A stretch of DNA of 64,000 nucleotides from Hyphomicrobiales bacterium. GTDB taxonomy: Bacteria > Pseudomonadota > Alphaproteobacteria > Rhizobiales > Beijerinckiaceae. Location of the stretch: contig JAGXAN010000012.1 in the NCBI GenBank assembly GCA_019075865.1, forward strand, positions 16,089 through 80,088, read 5' to 3'. Below, in pieces: positions 36,744 through 45,182 of the stretch (the stretch's first letter is position 1; the number at the start of each line of letters is the position of its first letter). Under the pieces are notes generated by a model that saw only the letters and a program-made list of their open reading frames with translations, was not told the DNA's origin and searched no databases. Both the position numbers and the translations under genes were made by a program.

Positions 36744-37407
36744 CGAGCCGGTATCCCGCGTTGCGAACGGTGTGAATAAGCTCGCGGTCAAAGCCGCGGT
36801 CCACCTTGGCGCGCAACCGGCTCATATGGCTTTCAATCAGGTTGGTGCCGGGGTCAAAATGAAAAGCCCAGATATCCTCCAGCAACATCGTCCGCGTGAC
36901 GATTTCGCCGGTGTGGCGCATCAGATATTCGAGCAATTTATATTCCTGCTGTTGCAGATCGATACGCTTGCCTGCCCGCGTGACCGTGCGCTTGAGCAGG
37001 TTGATTTCAAGATCGGCCACCACAAGCCGCACGGTAACCTCCGCCACCCGGGGGCGTCGCCCCAGCGCGGCCACGCGTGCCAGCAGTTCGGTGCCAGCAA
37101 ACGGCTTGACCAGATAATCATCCGCGCCCGCCTCCAGGCCCTCGACACGGTCATCGACATTGCCCATAGCGGTGAGAAACAGGGTCGGGGTCTGCACGCC
37201 GGCCGCCCGCAAGGCCTTGAGAACCGCCAGCCCGTTCACACCCGGCACCATGCGGTCGAGTATCAGCACCGCATAATCATTGCTGGTGCCCAGAAAAATG
37301 GCGTCCTGCCCGGTTGTGGATTCATCCACGACATGCCCCGCAGCCCGCAGGATTGCGGCCACATGCGCGCAGGTATCCTTGTCGTCTTCAAGCAGCAGCA
37401 ATTTCAA
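36730..37407 (-). CDS. OmpR/PhoB-family response regulator
   Basis: 225 residues: receiver domain with acidic pocket (LLLEDD at 3-8), phospho-acceptor aspartate in VLILDRMVPG near 51 and the lysine in LVKPF near 101; then a winged-helix output domain with YKLLEYLMRHTGEIVTR and VRNAGYRLD. It is the partner of the overlapping kinase. It is divergent from the PepSY gene, a likely target. Confidence 0.9.
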   Translation of the reverse strand: MKLLLLEDDKDTCAHVAAILRAAGHVVDESTTGQDAIFLGTSNDYAVLILDRMVPGVNGLAVLKALRAAGVQTPTLFLTAMGNVDDRVEGLEAGADDYLVKPFAGTELLARVAALGRRPRVAEVTVRLVVADLEINLLKRTVTRAGKRIDLQQQEYKLLEYLMRHTGEIVTRTMLLEDIWAFHFDPGTNLIESHMSRLRAKVDRGFDRELIHTVRNAGYRLDAQA

Positions 37408-37579
37408 CCCGGGCTCCTTCGGCCGCCATACAGGCCGGTTCAGTTAAATCCCCTCAGGATCAACCGCAAGGATCGGGCCTTCGTCAAGTTGGGCTTTCCC
37501 AACCTTCGGCTGAGCACCGGCGAACCTCCATTGCGCTATCCGTTTTTCCCAAGGGGTGTTTTACTTAGGAGACTATAAC

Positions 37580-37894
37580 ATGCGCAAGCTGATAACACTG
37601 ACTGCCATTACCGTGCTCGTTGCCACAGGTGCCACGGCGGCCTTTGCCAAACCGGCGTTCAAGGGAGCCAATCTGGCACCCATGGCGAAGGTTTCGCTGG
37701 AGAGCGCGCGGACAACGGCCCTGAATGCGCGACCGGGCGTCATCACCGATGAAGAGCTTGAAAAGGAAGGTGGCGGCAGTGGCCTGCGCTATTCTTTCGA
37801 TATCAAGGGCACGGACAAGACTTATGAAGTCGGCGTCGATGCCAAAACCGGAAAACTGCTGGAAAACGGTGCTGAAGGTGCCAACCCGGACTAA
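37580..37894 (+). CDS. Exported PepSY-domain protein
   Basis: 104 residues with a signal peptide (residues 1-23) and one PepSY domain, ending in YEVGVDAKTGKLLENG. Small periplasmic PepSY proteins often sit next to two-component systems and may modulate the sensor or bind metal. AGGAG at 37567-37571 sets the start. It is divergent from the response regulator and has its own terminator. Confidence 0.82.
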   Translation: MRKLITLTAITVLVATGATAAFAKPAFKGANLAPMAKVSLESARTTALNARPGVITDEELEKEGGGSGLRYSFDIKGTDKTYEVGVDAKTGKLLENGAEGANPD

Positions 37895-37906
37895 ACTCTG
37901 AGCCAT

Positions 37907-37942
37907 CTGCCACGCAGGTTCGCCCTGCGTGGCAGCCCTTTT
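37907..37942 (+). terminator. Rho-independent terminator after the PepSY gene
   Basis: CTGCCACGCAGG (37907-37918) and CCTGCGTGGCAG (37924-37935) form a perfect 12-bp stem with loop TTCGC, followed by CCCTTTT. This is the strongest terminator in the window. Confidence 0.88.
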
Positions 37943-38088
37943 CACCTGCACCTATCCACCTGCCCAAAATCCTGGGCGCTGCCTGCAATAATGTCGCAGG
38001 CCAATGACTGGCCTTGTGATGATCCATCCGCGTCCCACATGAGCATGTGCGGGCACACAAACAGCCTGTGCTGGAACAGGACAATCCC

Positions 38089-39735
38089 ATGACCGACAAA
38101 CTCAAAAGCACGATCAGCCGCCGCGCCGTCATAGCCGCGCTGGGTGGCGTAGCTGCAATTTCCGCCGCACGTGTCCACGCCCAGGGGATGGGTGGAAAAG
38201 GCATGGGTGGCATGAATATGGGTGGCATGAATATGGGCGGCATGAATATGGGAGACATGCGCGGCGATAGCGAACCGGCCACGATTGCCAGTGGCACCGA
38301 CTATTCGCGCGCGCTGATCGTGCCGGCGCAATTGACCGGCACGCCAGCGGCAGATGGCAGCCTGCGTTATGATCTGGAAATTGGCACCGCAAAAGCCGAA
38401 TTGCTGCCGGGTCTGGTGACGCCGGTGCTGGCCTATAATGGCAGCGTACCCGGCCCAACCCTGCGTGCACCGCGCGGCAAAAAACTGCATGTACATATCA
38501 CCAACCATCTTGAGGAGACGACCACCGTTCACTGGCATGGCGCGCATGTGCCGGCTGCACAGGATGGCGGCACGCATAATCTGATCGCGGTTGGCGGCAC
38601 GCTCGATAATCATTTCTCGCTCGACCAACCCGGCGCGAGCCTTTGGTACCATCCCCACCCCGACGGCCGCACCGGGGCCCAGGTCTATGCCGGCTTGGCG
38701 GGGCTGCTGCTGGTCGATGACGGCGAAGATGCCAAACTGGGGCTGCCCACGCGCTATGGCATCGACGACCTGCCGATCATCCTTCAGGATCGCAAGATCA
38801 CCGCCAGCGGCGAACTTGACTATATGCCCACCATGATGGACGCGATGGGCATGAAGGGTGACCATCTGTTGGTCAATGGCCGCGAGCGACCCTTTGTCCA
38901 AGTACCGGCGGGTTGGGTGCGGTTGCGCGTGCTCAACGGCTCCAATGCCCGGCTTTATACGCTGGGCTTTGCCGATGATCGCCGCTTCCATGTGATTGCC
39001 GGTGATGCCAGCCTGCTCGCGGCACCAGTTGCCATGACCCGCCTGCTTCTGGCCCCCGCCGAACGGGTAGAATTGATGGTCGATGTTTCCAACGACAGCG
39101 GCAAGACACTGGAACTGATGAATTATGGCCTCAAGGGCATGGACCGGCTCTCATCCATGGCCATGGACTTTGACGCGATCGATGCACATGCATCCGGTTT
39201 GATGCAATTGCGAATTGGTGCGGCCGATGGCAAGGGCGGCACCCTGCCCGCGCATCTCATCGACCTGCCCGAACCCCTGTCCACAACCACCAAGCGCCGC
39301 TTCACGCTGGATGATCGCATGGGCGGAATGATGGGTGGCGGCATGGGTGGCATGGCAGGAATGGCAAAAATGGGCGGCATGGGTGGTATGGCCAAGGGCA
39401 TGTTCCTCATCAATGGCCAATCCATGGACATGAACCGCATTGACGTGAAAGTGAAGCTTGGCACGACCGAGATTTGGGAAATTTCCAACACCGCCCATAT
39501 GGCGCATCCGTTCCACTTCCATGGCACCTCGTTCCGCATTCTATCGCGCAACGGCGCGCCGCCCCCGGCCCATGAGCAGGGTTTCAAGGACGTGGTTCTG
39601 GTGCGCCAGGACGAAACGGTGCAGGTGGTGGCCCGGTTCGACCAACCCGCCGACGCAGATCACCCGTTCATGTTCCACTGCCATATTCTTGAACATGAGG
39701 ATGCGGGCATGATGGGCCAATTCACGGTGGCATAA
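38089..39735 (+). CDS. Methionine-rich multicopper oxidase, CueO-like
   Basis: 548 residues, exported by Tat (SRRAVIAALGG, residues 10-20). The three-cupredoxin multicopper oxidase pattern is complete: HWH 148-150, WYHPH near 187-190, HPFHFHG, and the T1 site HCHILEHEDAGMM near the C-terminus. Two methionine-glycine-rich stretches occur, one just after the signal (about 33-57) and one near 412-442. These resemble Cu(I)-binding Met-rich loops of CueO. It likely oxidises Cu(I) to the less toxic Cu(II) in the periplasm. Confidence 0.9.
   Translation: MTDKLKSTISRRAVIAALGGVAAISAARVHAQGMGGKGMGGMNMGGMNMGGMNMGDMRGDSEPATIASGTDYSRALIVPAQLTGTPAADGSLRYDLEIGTAKAELLPGLVTPVLAYNGSVPGPTLRAPRGKKLHVHITNHLEETTTVHWHGAHVPAAQDGGTHNLIAVGGTLDNHFSLDQPGASLWYHPHPDGRTGAQVYAGLAGLLLVDDGEDAKLGLPTRYGIDDLPIILQDRKITASGELDYMPTMMDAMGMKGDHLLVNGRERPFVQVPAGWVRLRVLNGSNARLYTLGFADDRRFHVIAGDASLLAAPVAMTRLLLAPAERVELMVDVSNDSGKTLELMNYGLKGMDRLSSMAMDFDAIDAHASGLMQLRIGAADGKGGTLPAHLIDLPEPLSTTTKRRFTLDDRMGGMMGGGMGGMAGMAKMGGMGGMAKGMFLINGQSMDMNRIDVKVKLGTTEIWEISNTAHMAHPFHFHGTSFRILSRNGAPPPAHEQGFKDVVLVRQDETVQVVARFDQPADADHPFMFHCHILEHEDAGMMGQFTVA
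38203..38259 (+). repeat. 15-bp coding repeat encoding MGGMN units
   Basis: ATGGGTGGCATGAAT repeats at 38203-38217, 38218-38232 and, with one change, 38233-38247, followed by a degenerate fourth unit to 38259. It encodes the first methionine-rich tract of the multicopper oxidase and could expand or shrink by slippage. Confidence 0.85.
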
Positions 39736-39776
39736 CTGAGCCAGGCGCCGCGCATGGATTCGGGCGGCGCAGCCGC

Positions 39777-40229
39777 TCACTGCATGGCAGGAAGTTGCAG
39801 CCCTCCCGCCCGGCCAAGACTGCGCTTCTGGAATGCTTCGATCCCATATTCGAGGCTGGCGGCGATACGTTCGGCCCGCTCAATGAAATGCTCGGCGGCG
39901 GCAGCAGGTGTCAAGTCGTGCGCTGTGGCCCGAAACAGCATCAGCCAGCGGTCAAAATCCGACGCCTCGACCGCCAGCGGCTGATGCGCCTGCATCGGGC
40001 GGCCATGGTAATCACCGGTCATCAATGCAACCGAAGACCAGAATGCGCACATCCGCCCCAGATGCATGGGCCATCGCTCATCCGGAATATGCGCGGCAAA
40101 TATCGGTGCCAGCACCGGGTCAGCCCGCACCCGATCATAAAACCCATGCACCAGACGGGCGATCATCGCTTCATCTATGCCGGTGCGGGCGACAATGTCA
40201 GCCCGGCTCCGCTCGCGATCAGGTATCAT
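39777..40229 (-). CDS. Group III truncated hemoglobin
   Basis: 150 residues. The 2-on-2 globin fold is indicated by FYDRVRADPVLAPIF near 30-44, the GRPMQAH motif with proximal histidine H82, and the FRATAHDL region. GRPMxxH is the group III signature. The frame is open to 40454, but the ATG at 40229 has GAGGG five bases upstream and matches family length. These proteins bind O2, NO or sulfide at low potential; here it follows the copper/redox genes. Confidence 0.85.
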   Translation of the reverse strand: MIPDRERSRADIVARTGIDEAMIARLVHGFYDRVRADPVLAPIFAAHIPDERWPMHLGRMCAFWSSVALMTGDYHGRPMQAHQPLAVEASDFDRWLMLFRATAHDLTPAAAAEHFIERAERIAASLEYGIEAFQKRSLGRAGGLQLPAMQ

Positions 40230-40450
40230 CAAAGCCCTCAAATCAAGTTGCAATAACGCATTTTGTGAGGCTAAACTTATATCAAAAATATATGTTTTAC
40301 GATGAGGCAATAAGCCACAAGCGGGGATGGGAATGATAAGCGTGTGCCTCATAACCCGCGTGAAAGGTGCAGCCCGCCCTGCGCCACCACAACGGCATCT
40401 ACACATGGGCCTAAGGTTTGAGTTTTGAACCCTTCCCTCACCCCTACCCC

Positions 40451-41365
40451 TCACCCCTGCCCGGCATAGGTCGCCAAATTGGCATTCAAAACGGCGACAA
40501 ATTCATCCCGCACTGGGTCGCGCGAGCCTTTGGGCCAGGCGGCGGCTAGCGGCAGGCGGTGCATCTTCTCATCGCCCCCGCTGCGCAACGGCACGTAGCG
40601 CACGCCTGTTGGCGCCATGCGGGATATCCAGCGCGGCACGATCGCCACCCCAAGCCCGGCGGCAACCAGACTGACAATGGTCTGCTTTTCCTCCGCGATT
40701 TGCGCAATCTTCGCCTTCAGCTGCGCCTGCGCGAAAAGCTTGATCGTCAGATCATGACTATGGGGCCGCGAGCGCCGCTCGGGCACGATCAGCGGCTCGT
40801 TTGCAAGATCGTGAACGGTCACCCATTCACGCTGCGCCAAAATATGGGCGACCGGCACAGCAACCACTGCTGTTTCATGAAACAGAAATTGAAACGCGAT
40901 TCGCTTGTCGAGGGTTTCGGGCGGCCGCACGAAGGCCAGATCGAGCCGCCCATTCAGGAGTTTTGGCAAAAGCTTGATGGTTTTGTCTTCAAAAATATGG
41001 ATCGCCACATCCGCCCGTACCATCTGGAAATCATGCAGCAGCAATGGTAATAGCCCGGCTGCGGCACTGTCGATCGCGCCTACCTTGAGGCTGCTCGCCC
41101 GCGCCCTGCCGCGAGCGCGAAACCGCCCGGCCAGTTCATCCGCCCTTGCCAGCAACACCGGCGCTTCCTCCAGCAGCAAGTGGCCGTCCTCGGTCAAGGC
41201 AACATTGCGCGTCGTGCGCGCGAACAGCGTCGTGCCCAAATCCGCCTCCAGAAGCCGGATATAGCGCCCAAGCGCCGATGGCATCATCCCGAGCTTTTGC
41301 GCCGCCCTGCCAAAATGCAACGCATCGGCCACCGCCACAAAGCACCGCAATTCGTGCAAATCCAT
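40451..41365 (-). CDS. ttuA: LysR-family regulator of the tartrate operon (TtuA-like)
   Basis: 304 residues with an N-terminal winged helix (about 1-60; [24 protein letters not shown]) and a LysR substrate-binding domain. It is divergent from ttuB and, with its neighbours, reproduces the ttuABCDE order of Agrobacterium. The LysR box TTATA-N11-TATAA lies 22 bases upstream of its start. Inducer probably tartrate; inferred. Confidence 0.82.
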   Translation of the reverse strand: MDLHELRCFVAVADALHFGRAAQKLGMMPSALGRYIRLLEADLGTTLFARTTRNVALTEDGHLLLEEAPVLLARADELAGRFRARGRARASSLKVGAIDSAAAGLLPLLLHDFQMVRADVAIHIFEDKTIKLLPKLLNGRLDLAFVRPPETLDKRIAFQFLFHETAVVAVPVAHILAQREWVTVHDLANEPLIVPERRSRPHSHDLTIKLFAQAQLKAKIAQIAEEKQTIVSLVAAGLGVAIVPRWISRMAPTGVRYVPLRSGGDEKMHRLPLAAAWPKGSRDPVRDEFVAVLNANLATYAGQG

Positions 41366-41386
41366 AGGCGCCTCCCGCGCCGGAAA

Positions 41387-41407
41387 TTATATCATTTTTT
41401 TGTATAA
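41387..41407. promoter_or_regulatory. LysR-type box TTATA-N11-TATAA
   Basis: TTATA (41387-41391) and TATAA (41403-41407) form an interrupted palindrome that fits the T-N11-A consensus of LysR regulators, in the ttuA/ttuB divergent region. The position fits autoregulation of ttuA and activation of ttuB. Confidence 0.65.
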
Positions 41408-41502
41408 ATCCATGGCGATTGAGTTGGCAGGGCAAGCGGCGCAAAAACGGGGCGCACGCAGTCAAAACTGCGAATGAGACAATAACTCCGGCGAGGATCA
41501 AA

Positions 41503-42807
41503 ATGACAACAGAAGTTGAAACGCGCACCTTGCGCAAGATTACGCTGCGCATCATTCCATTTGTAATGCTGCTCTATTTTGTGGCGTTTATTGACCGCGT
41601 GAACATTGGTTTTGCCGCGCTAACCATGAACAAGTCTCTGGGGTTCAGCCCCGCTGTGTTCGGCTTCGGAGCTGGCATCTTTTTCTTCGGCTACTTTTTG
41701 TTCGAAGTGCCCTCCAACATAGCGCTGCACAAATTGGGCGCACGCATCTGGATTGCCCGTGTCATGATCACATGGGGCCTCATTTCCGGGGCCATGGTGT
41801 TTGTGCATGGTAGCACGAGCTTTTATGTAACACGCTTTCTGTTGGGTGCCGCCGAGGCGGGTTTCTTTCCTGGCATCATCCTTTATTTGAGCTATTGGTT
41901 CCCGGCCCGTCAGCGCGCCGCCGTGACCGCTTGGTTCATGGCAGCCGCCTCGCTTTCAACCGCACTGGGCTCACCCATTTCCGGCGCGCTGCTGCAGATG
42001 AACGGTCTATTGGGGCTGGCCGGCTGGCAATGGATGTTCCTGCTCGAAGCGGCACCTGCCATTCTGCTCGGCTTTGTTGTCCTCGGCTTCATGACCGACC
42101 GTCCGGAACAGGCAAAATGGCTCGCGCCAGATGAACAAAACTGGCTGACAGCCTCGCTGCGTGCCGAAAACGCCAACCTGCCACCGGGCGCAGGGCACGG
42201 CTTCTGGCAAGGTCTCACCGATCCACGCGTTCTCGCGCTGTCACTGGTATATTTTGGAACCTCCGCCGGCCTGTACACTTTGGGTATTTGGGCACCACAA
42301 ATCATCAAGCAATTTGGCTTGACATCGTTGCAGGTTGGTTTTGTCAACGCCATTCCGGCTGTAATTTCCATTTTTGCCATGGTTTTGTGGGCCCGCAATT
42401 CCGACCGAAGCAATGAGCGGACTTGGCATGTCGTCATCATGTGCGTTCTCGCAGCAATAGGGCTTGTGCTGGCGGGTATCTCCACCACAATCGTGACGGT
42501 GCTTGCGGCACTGACCCTTGTCAACATTGGTATCAGTTCAGCCAAGCCGCCCCTGTGGAGCATGCCAACCCTGTTTCTGTCCGGCACCGCTGCCGCAACA
42601 GGCATCGCGACCATCAATTCCATCGGCAATCTCGGCGGCTTTGTCGGCCCTTACATGATCGGCTGGATCAAGGGTGTGACGGGTAGCTTTGCAGGCGGAT
42701 TGTATTTTGTCGCCGGGCTTGTGATGCTATCGGCCGTGTTGACTTTAATTCTGGCCCGCATTGGTGGCACTGCCGCCACCAAAACAACACAAAACATCCA
42801 TTCATGA
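41503..42807 (+). CDS. ttuB: MFS tartrate transporter (TtuB-like)
   Basis: 434-residue major facilitator of the anion:cation symporter family with 12 membrane segments. The first is FVMLLYFVAFIDRVNIGFA near 20-38, whose DRxNIGFA is the family signature; WF-PARQRAAVTAWF follows helix 4-5. GCGAGGA at 41491-41497 sets the start. First gene of ttuBCDE. Confidence 0.86.
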   Translation: MTTEVETRTLRKITLRIIPFVMLLYFVAFIDRVNIGFAALTMNKSLGFSPAVFGFGAGIFFFGYFLFEVPSNIALHKLGARIWIARVMITWGLISGAMVFVHGSTSFYVTRFLLGAAEAGFFPGIILYLSYWFPARQRAAVTAWFMAAASLSTALGSPISGALLQMNGLLGLAGWQWMFLLEAAPAILLGFVVLGFMTDRPEQAKWLAPDEQNWLTASLRAENANLPPGAGHGFWQGLTDPRVLALSLVYFGTSAGLYTLGIWAPQIIKQFGLTSLQVGFVNAIPAVISIFAMVLWARNSDRSNERTWHVVIMCVLAAIGLVLAGISTTIVTVLAALTLVNIGISSAKPPLWSMPTLFLSGTAAATGIATINSIGNLGGFVGPYMIGWIKGVTGSFAGGLYFVAGLVMLSAVLTLILARIGGTAATKTTQNIHS

Positions 42808-42818
42808 GGGAACTTTCC

Positions 42819-43892
42819 ATGCGCACATATTCAATCGCCGCCATCCCCGCCGATGGCATCGGCCCGGAAGTCATCGGCGCGGGCATTCAGGTGCTGCAAG
42901 CCCTGCAGGCCCGCCTTGATGATGTCGAATTTAATTTCACCACCTTTGACTGGGGTTCAGATTATTACCGAAAGCACGGCGAGATGATGCCCGCCAACGG
43001 CCTTGCCCTGCTCAAACCCTTCGATGCAATTTTCTTTGGCGCTGTTGGTGCGCCGGACGTGCCGGACCACATCACGCTTTGGGGCCTGCGCCTGCCGATC
43101 TGCCAGGGCTTTGACCAATATGCCAATGTGCGGCCAACCAAGATTTTGCCCGGCATTACCTCGCCGCTGGCCGGGGTCAAGACCGGAGATCTGGACTGGG
43201 TGATTGTTCGCGAAAATTCCGAAGGCGAATATTCGGGTCATGGCGGCCGCGCCCACCGCGGCATGCCGGAGGAAGTAGGCACCGAAGTCGCCATCTTCAC
43301 CCGCGTAGGGGTTACCCGCATTATGCGCTACGCGTTCAAATTGGCTCAAGCCCGCCCGCGCAAATTTCTCACCGTTGTCACCAAATCCAACGCGCAGCGC
43401 CACGGCATGGTGATGTGGGACGAGATCGCGGCGGAAGTGGCGACGGAATTCCCGGATGTGACCTGGGACAAGATGCTGGTCGATGCCATGACTGTGCGCA
43501 TGACCCTGCATCCCAAAAGCCTCGACACCATTGTCGCGACCAATCTGCATGCTGACATTCTGTCAGACCTTGCGGGCGCTTTGGCGGGCAGCCTTGGCGT
43601 CGCCCCCACGGCCAATATTGACCCGCAACGGCGCTTCCCCTCGATGTTCGAGCCGATCCACGGCTCAGCTTTCGACATTACCGGCAAAGGCATCGCCAAT
43701 CCGGTCGCCACATTCTGGACGGCCTCCCAGATGCTCGAACATATCGGTGAACCAGATGCCGCCGCGCGCCTGATGCGCGCGGTCGAGCGTGTATGTGCCG
43801 CCGGTATCCTGACGCCCGACGTAGGTGGCAAATCCACGACCGCGCAGGTGACGCAAGCCGTAATCAGCGCCATCCAGAGCGCCAATGATTGA
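42819..43892 (+). CDS. ttuC: Tartrate dehydrogenase/decarboxylase TtuC
   Basis: 357-residue beta-decarboxylating dehydrogenase of the isopropylmalate/isocitrate family. Motifs are IPADGIGPEV near 9-18, RENSEGEYSGHGGRAH, the metal-binding DAMTVRMTLHP and GSAFDITGKGIANP. SGHGG in place of the isocitrate phosphate site matches tartrate dehydrogenases, which convert tartrate to oxaloglycolate, glycerate or hydroxypyruvate products. GAGGGA seven bases before the ATG sets the start. Confidence 0.88.
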   Translation: MRTYSIAAIPADGIGPEVIGAGIQVLQALQARLDDVEFNFTTFDWGSDYYRKHGEMMPANGLALLKPFDAIFFGAVGAPDVPDHITLWGLRLPICQGFDQYANVRPTKILPGITSPLAGVKTGDLDWVIVRENSEGEYSGHGGRAHRGMPEEVGTEVAIFTRVGVTRIMRYAFKLAQARPRKFLTVVTKSNAQRHGMVMWDEIAAEVATEFPDVTWDKMLVDAMTVRMTLHPKSLDTIVATNLHADILSDLAGALAGSLGVAPTANIDPQRRFPSMFEPIHGSAFDITGKGIANPVATFWTASQMLEHIGEPDAAARLMRAVERVCAAGILTPDVGGKSTTAQVTQAVISAIQSAND

Positions 43893-43901
43893 GGATGCGA
43901 A

Positions 43902-45173
43902 ATGACGCATTGGACGGATGCAAACGCCCGCACCCTTCTGCGGCAGATGTTTGATGCCGCGATTGTCAGCGCCAATCCGGCCCGTGCCGTTTTGGCTCAT
44001 CTTCCGCAAAAGCCGAAGGGTCGCTGCATCGTGGTTGGAGCAGGCAAAGCCTCCGCCGCAATGGCTGCGGCGCTTGATACAGCTTGGCCCGATGTGAACC
44101 TCTCAGGCGTCGTGGTGACCCGCGATGGCCATGCGGTTCCCGCCGGTCGTATCAAAATACTGGAAGCGTCGCACCCCGTGCCCGATTCCAGGAGCGTGGC
44201 AGCGGCCCAACAGATCACGGATGCCGTGCAGGGGTTGAGCGGCGACGATTTGGTCATAGCATTGATTTCCGGCGGCGGTTCGGCGTTGATGACCATGCCC
44301 GCCGGCAGAATGAGCCTCGCGGACAAGCAGGCCGTCAACCGCGAATTGCTGGCCAGTGGCGCCACCATCGACGACATGAATATCGTCCGAAAGCATCTCT
44401 CGCGCATCAAGGGCGGGCGTCTGGCTATGGCCGCACGGCCCGCGAGGCTGTTGACGCTGGTGATTTCGGATGTGCCAGGGGATGATCCGGCCATCATCGC
44501 TTCGGGGCCAACCATTGCGGACGCCAGCACCCGGGCGCAGGCGCGCGACATCGTGACGCGAACCAATATGCGCTTGCCCGCCTCGGCAATTGAAGTGCTG
44601 GCGGGGAGCGAGGACGCGCGCGAAACGGGCACATTTTCAGATGTGGTGCATGTGATAGCAGCTCCGCTCATGGCACTGGAGGCCGCCGCCAAGCTTGCGC
44701 AAGCGGCGGGCGTGACGCCCATGATTTTGGGCGATGCACTCGAAGGTGAAGCCAGCGAACTTGGCATATTCATGGCCGGCATGGCGCAAAGCGTCAAACG
44801 CCACGGCTTACCCGTAAAGGCCCCGGCGGTGCTGCTCTCGGGCGGTGAAACCACGGTCAGTATCGGCCATGGCCATGCCGGCAGGGGCGGTCGCAACACC
44901 GAGTTTCTGCTCAGCTTTGCGCTCGCCAACAAGGACGCGCCCGCCATATGGGCTCTGGCCGGCGACAGCGACGGCATTGATGGAACCGAGGATGCCGCAG
45001 GCGCGATTGTCACACCCGATACATTGTCACGCGGTAATCTTGCGGAGATGGACATCCGTAATTTTTTGCGTGACCATGATTCATACTGCTATTTTGATGC
45101 TATCAACGATTTGATCCGCACGGGTCCGACCTTGACGAACGTCAACGATATTCGTGCCATCCTCATAACTTAA
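43902..45173 (+). CDS. ttuD: Glycerate 2-kinase, MOFRL family (TtuD-like)
   Basis: 423 residues with the DUF4147/MOFRL glycerate kinase layout: VVGAGKASAAMA near 44-55, LISGGGSALM near 121-130, KHLSRIKGGRLA, and the C-terminal MOFRL motif GRGGRNTEFLLSF. Produces 2-phosphoglycerate from glycerate. ttuD homologues were once called hydroxypyruvate reductases. It lies between ttuC and a pyruvate kinase, consistent with tartrate to glycerate to pyruvate. Confidence 0.88.
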   Translation: MTHWTDANARTLLRQMFDAAIVSANPARAVLAHLPQKPKGRCIVVGAGKASAAMAAALDTAWPDVNLSGVVVTRDGHAVPAGRIKILEASHPVPDSRSVAAAQQITDAVQGLSGDDLVIALISGGGSALMTMPAGRMSLADKQAVNRELLASGATIDDMNIVRKHLSRIKGGRLAMAARPARLLTLVISDVPGDDPAIIASGPTIADASTRAQARDIVTRTNMRLPASAIEVLAGSEDARETGTFSDVVHVIAAPLMALEAAAKLAQAAGVTPMILGDALEGEASELGIFMAGMAQSVKRHGLPVKAPAVLLSGGETTVSIGHGHAGRGGRNTEFLLSFALANKDAPAIWALAGDSDGIDGTEDAAGAIVTPDTLSRGNLAEMDIRNFLRDHDSYCYFDAINDLIRTGPTLTNVNDIRAILIT

Positions 45174-45182
45174 GGAATCCCG

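Noticed and set aside
39745..39770. GCGCCGC/GCGGCGC stem between the oxidase and hemoglobin genes as a bidirectional terminator
   Set aside because: Only 7 bp with a 12-base loop and no T-run on either side; could be chance in GC-rich DNA.
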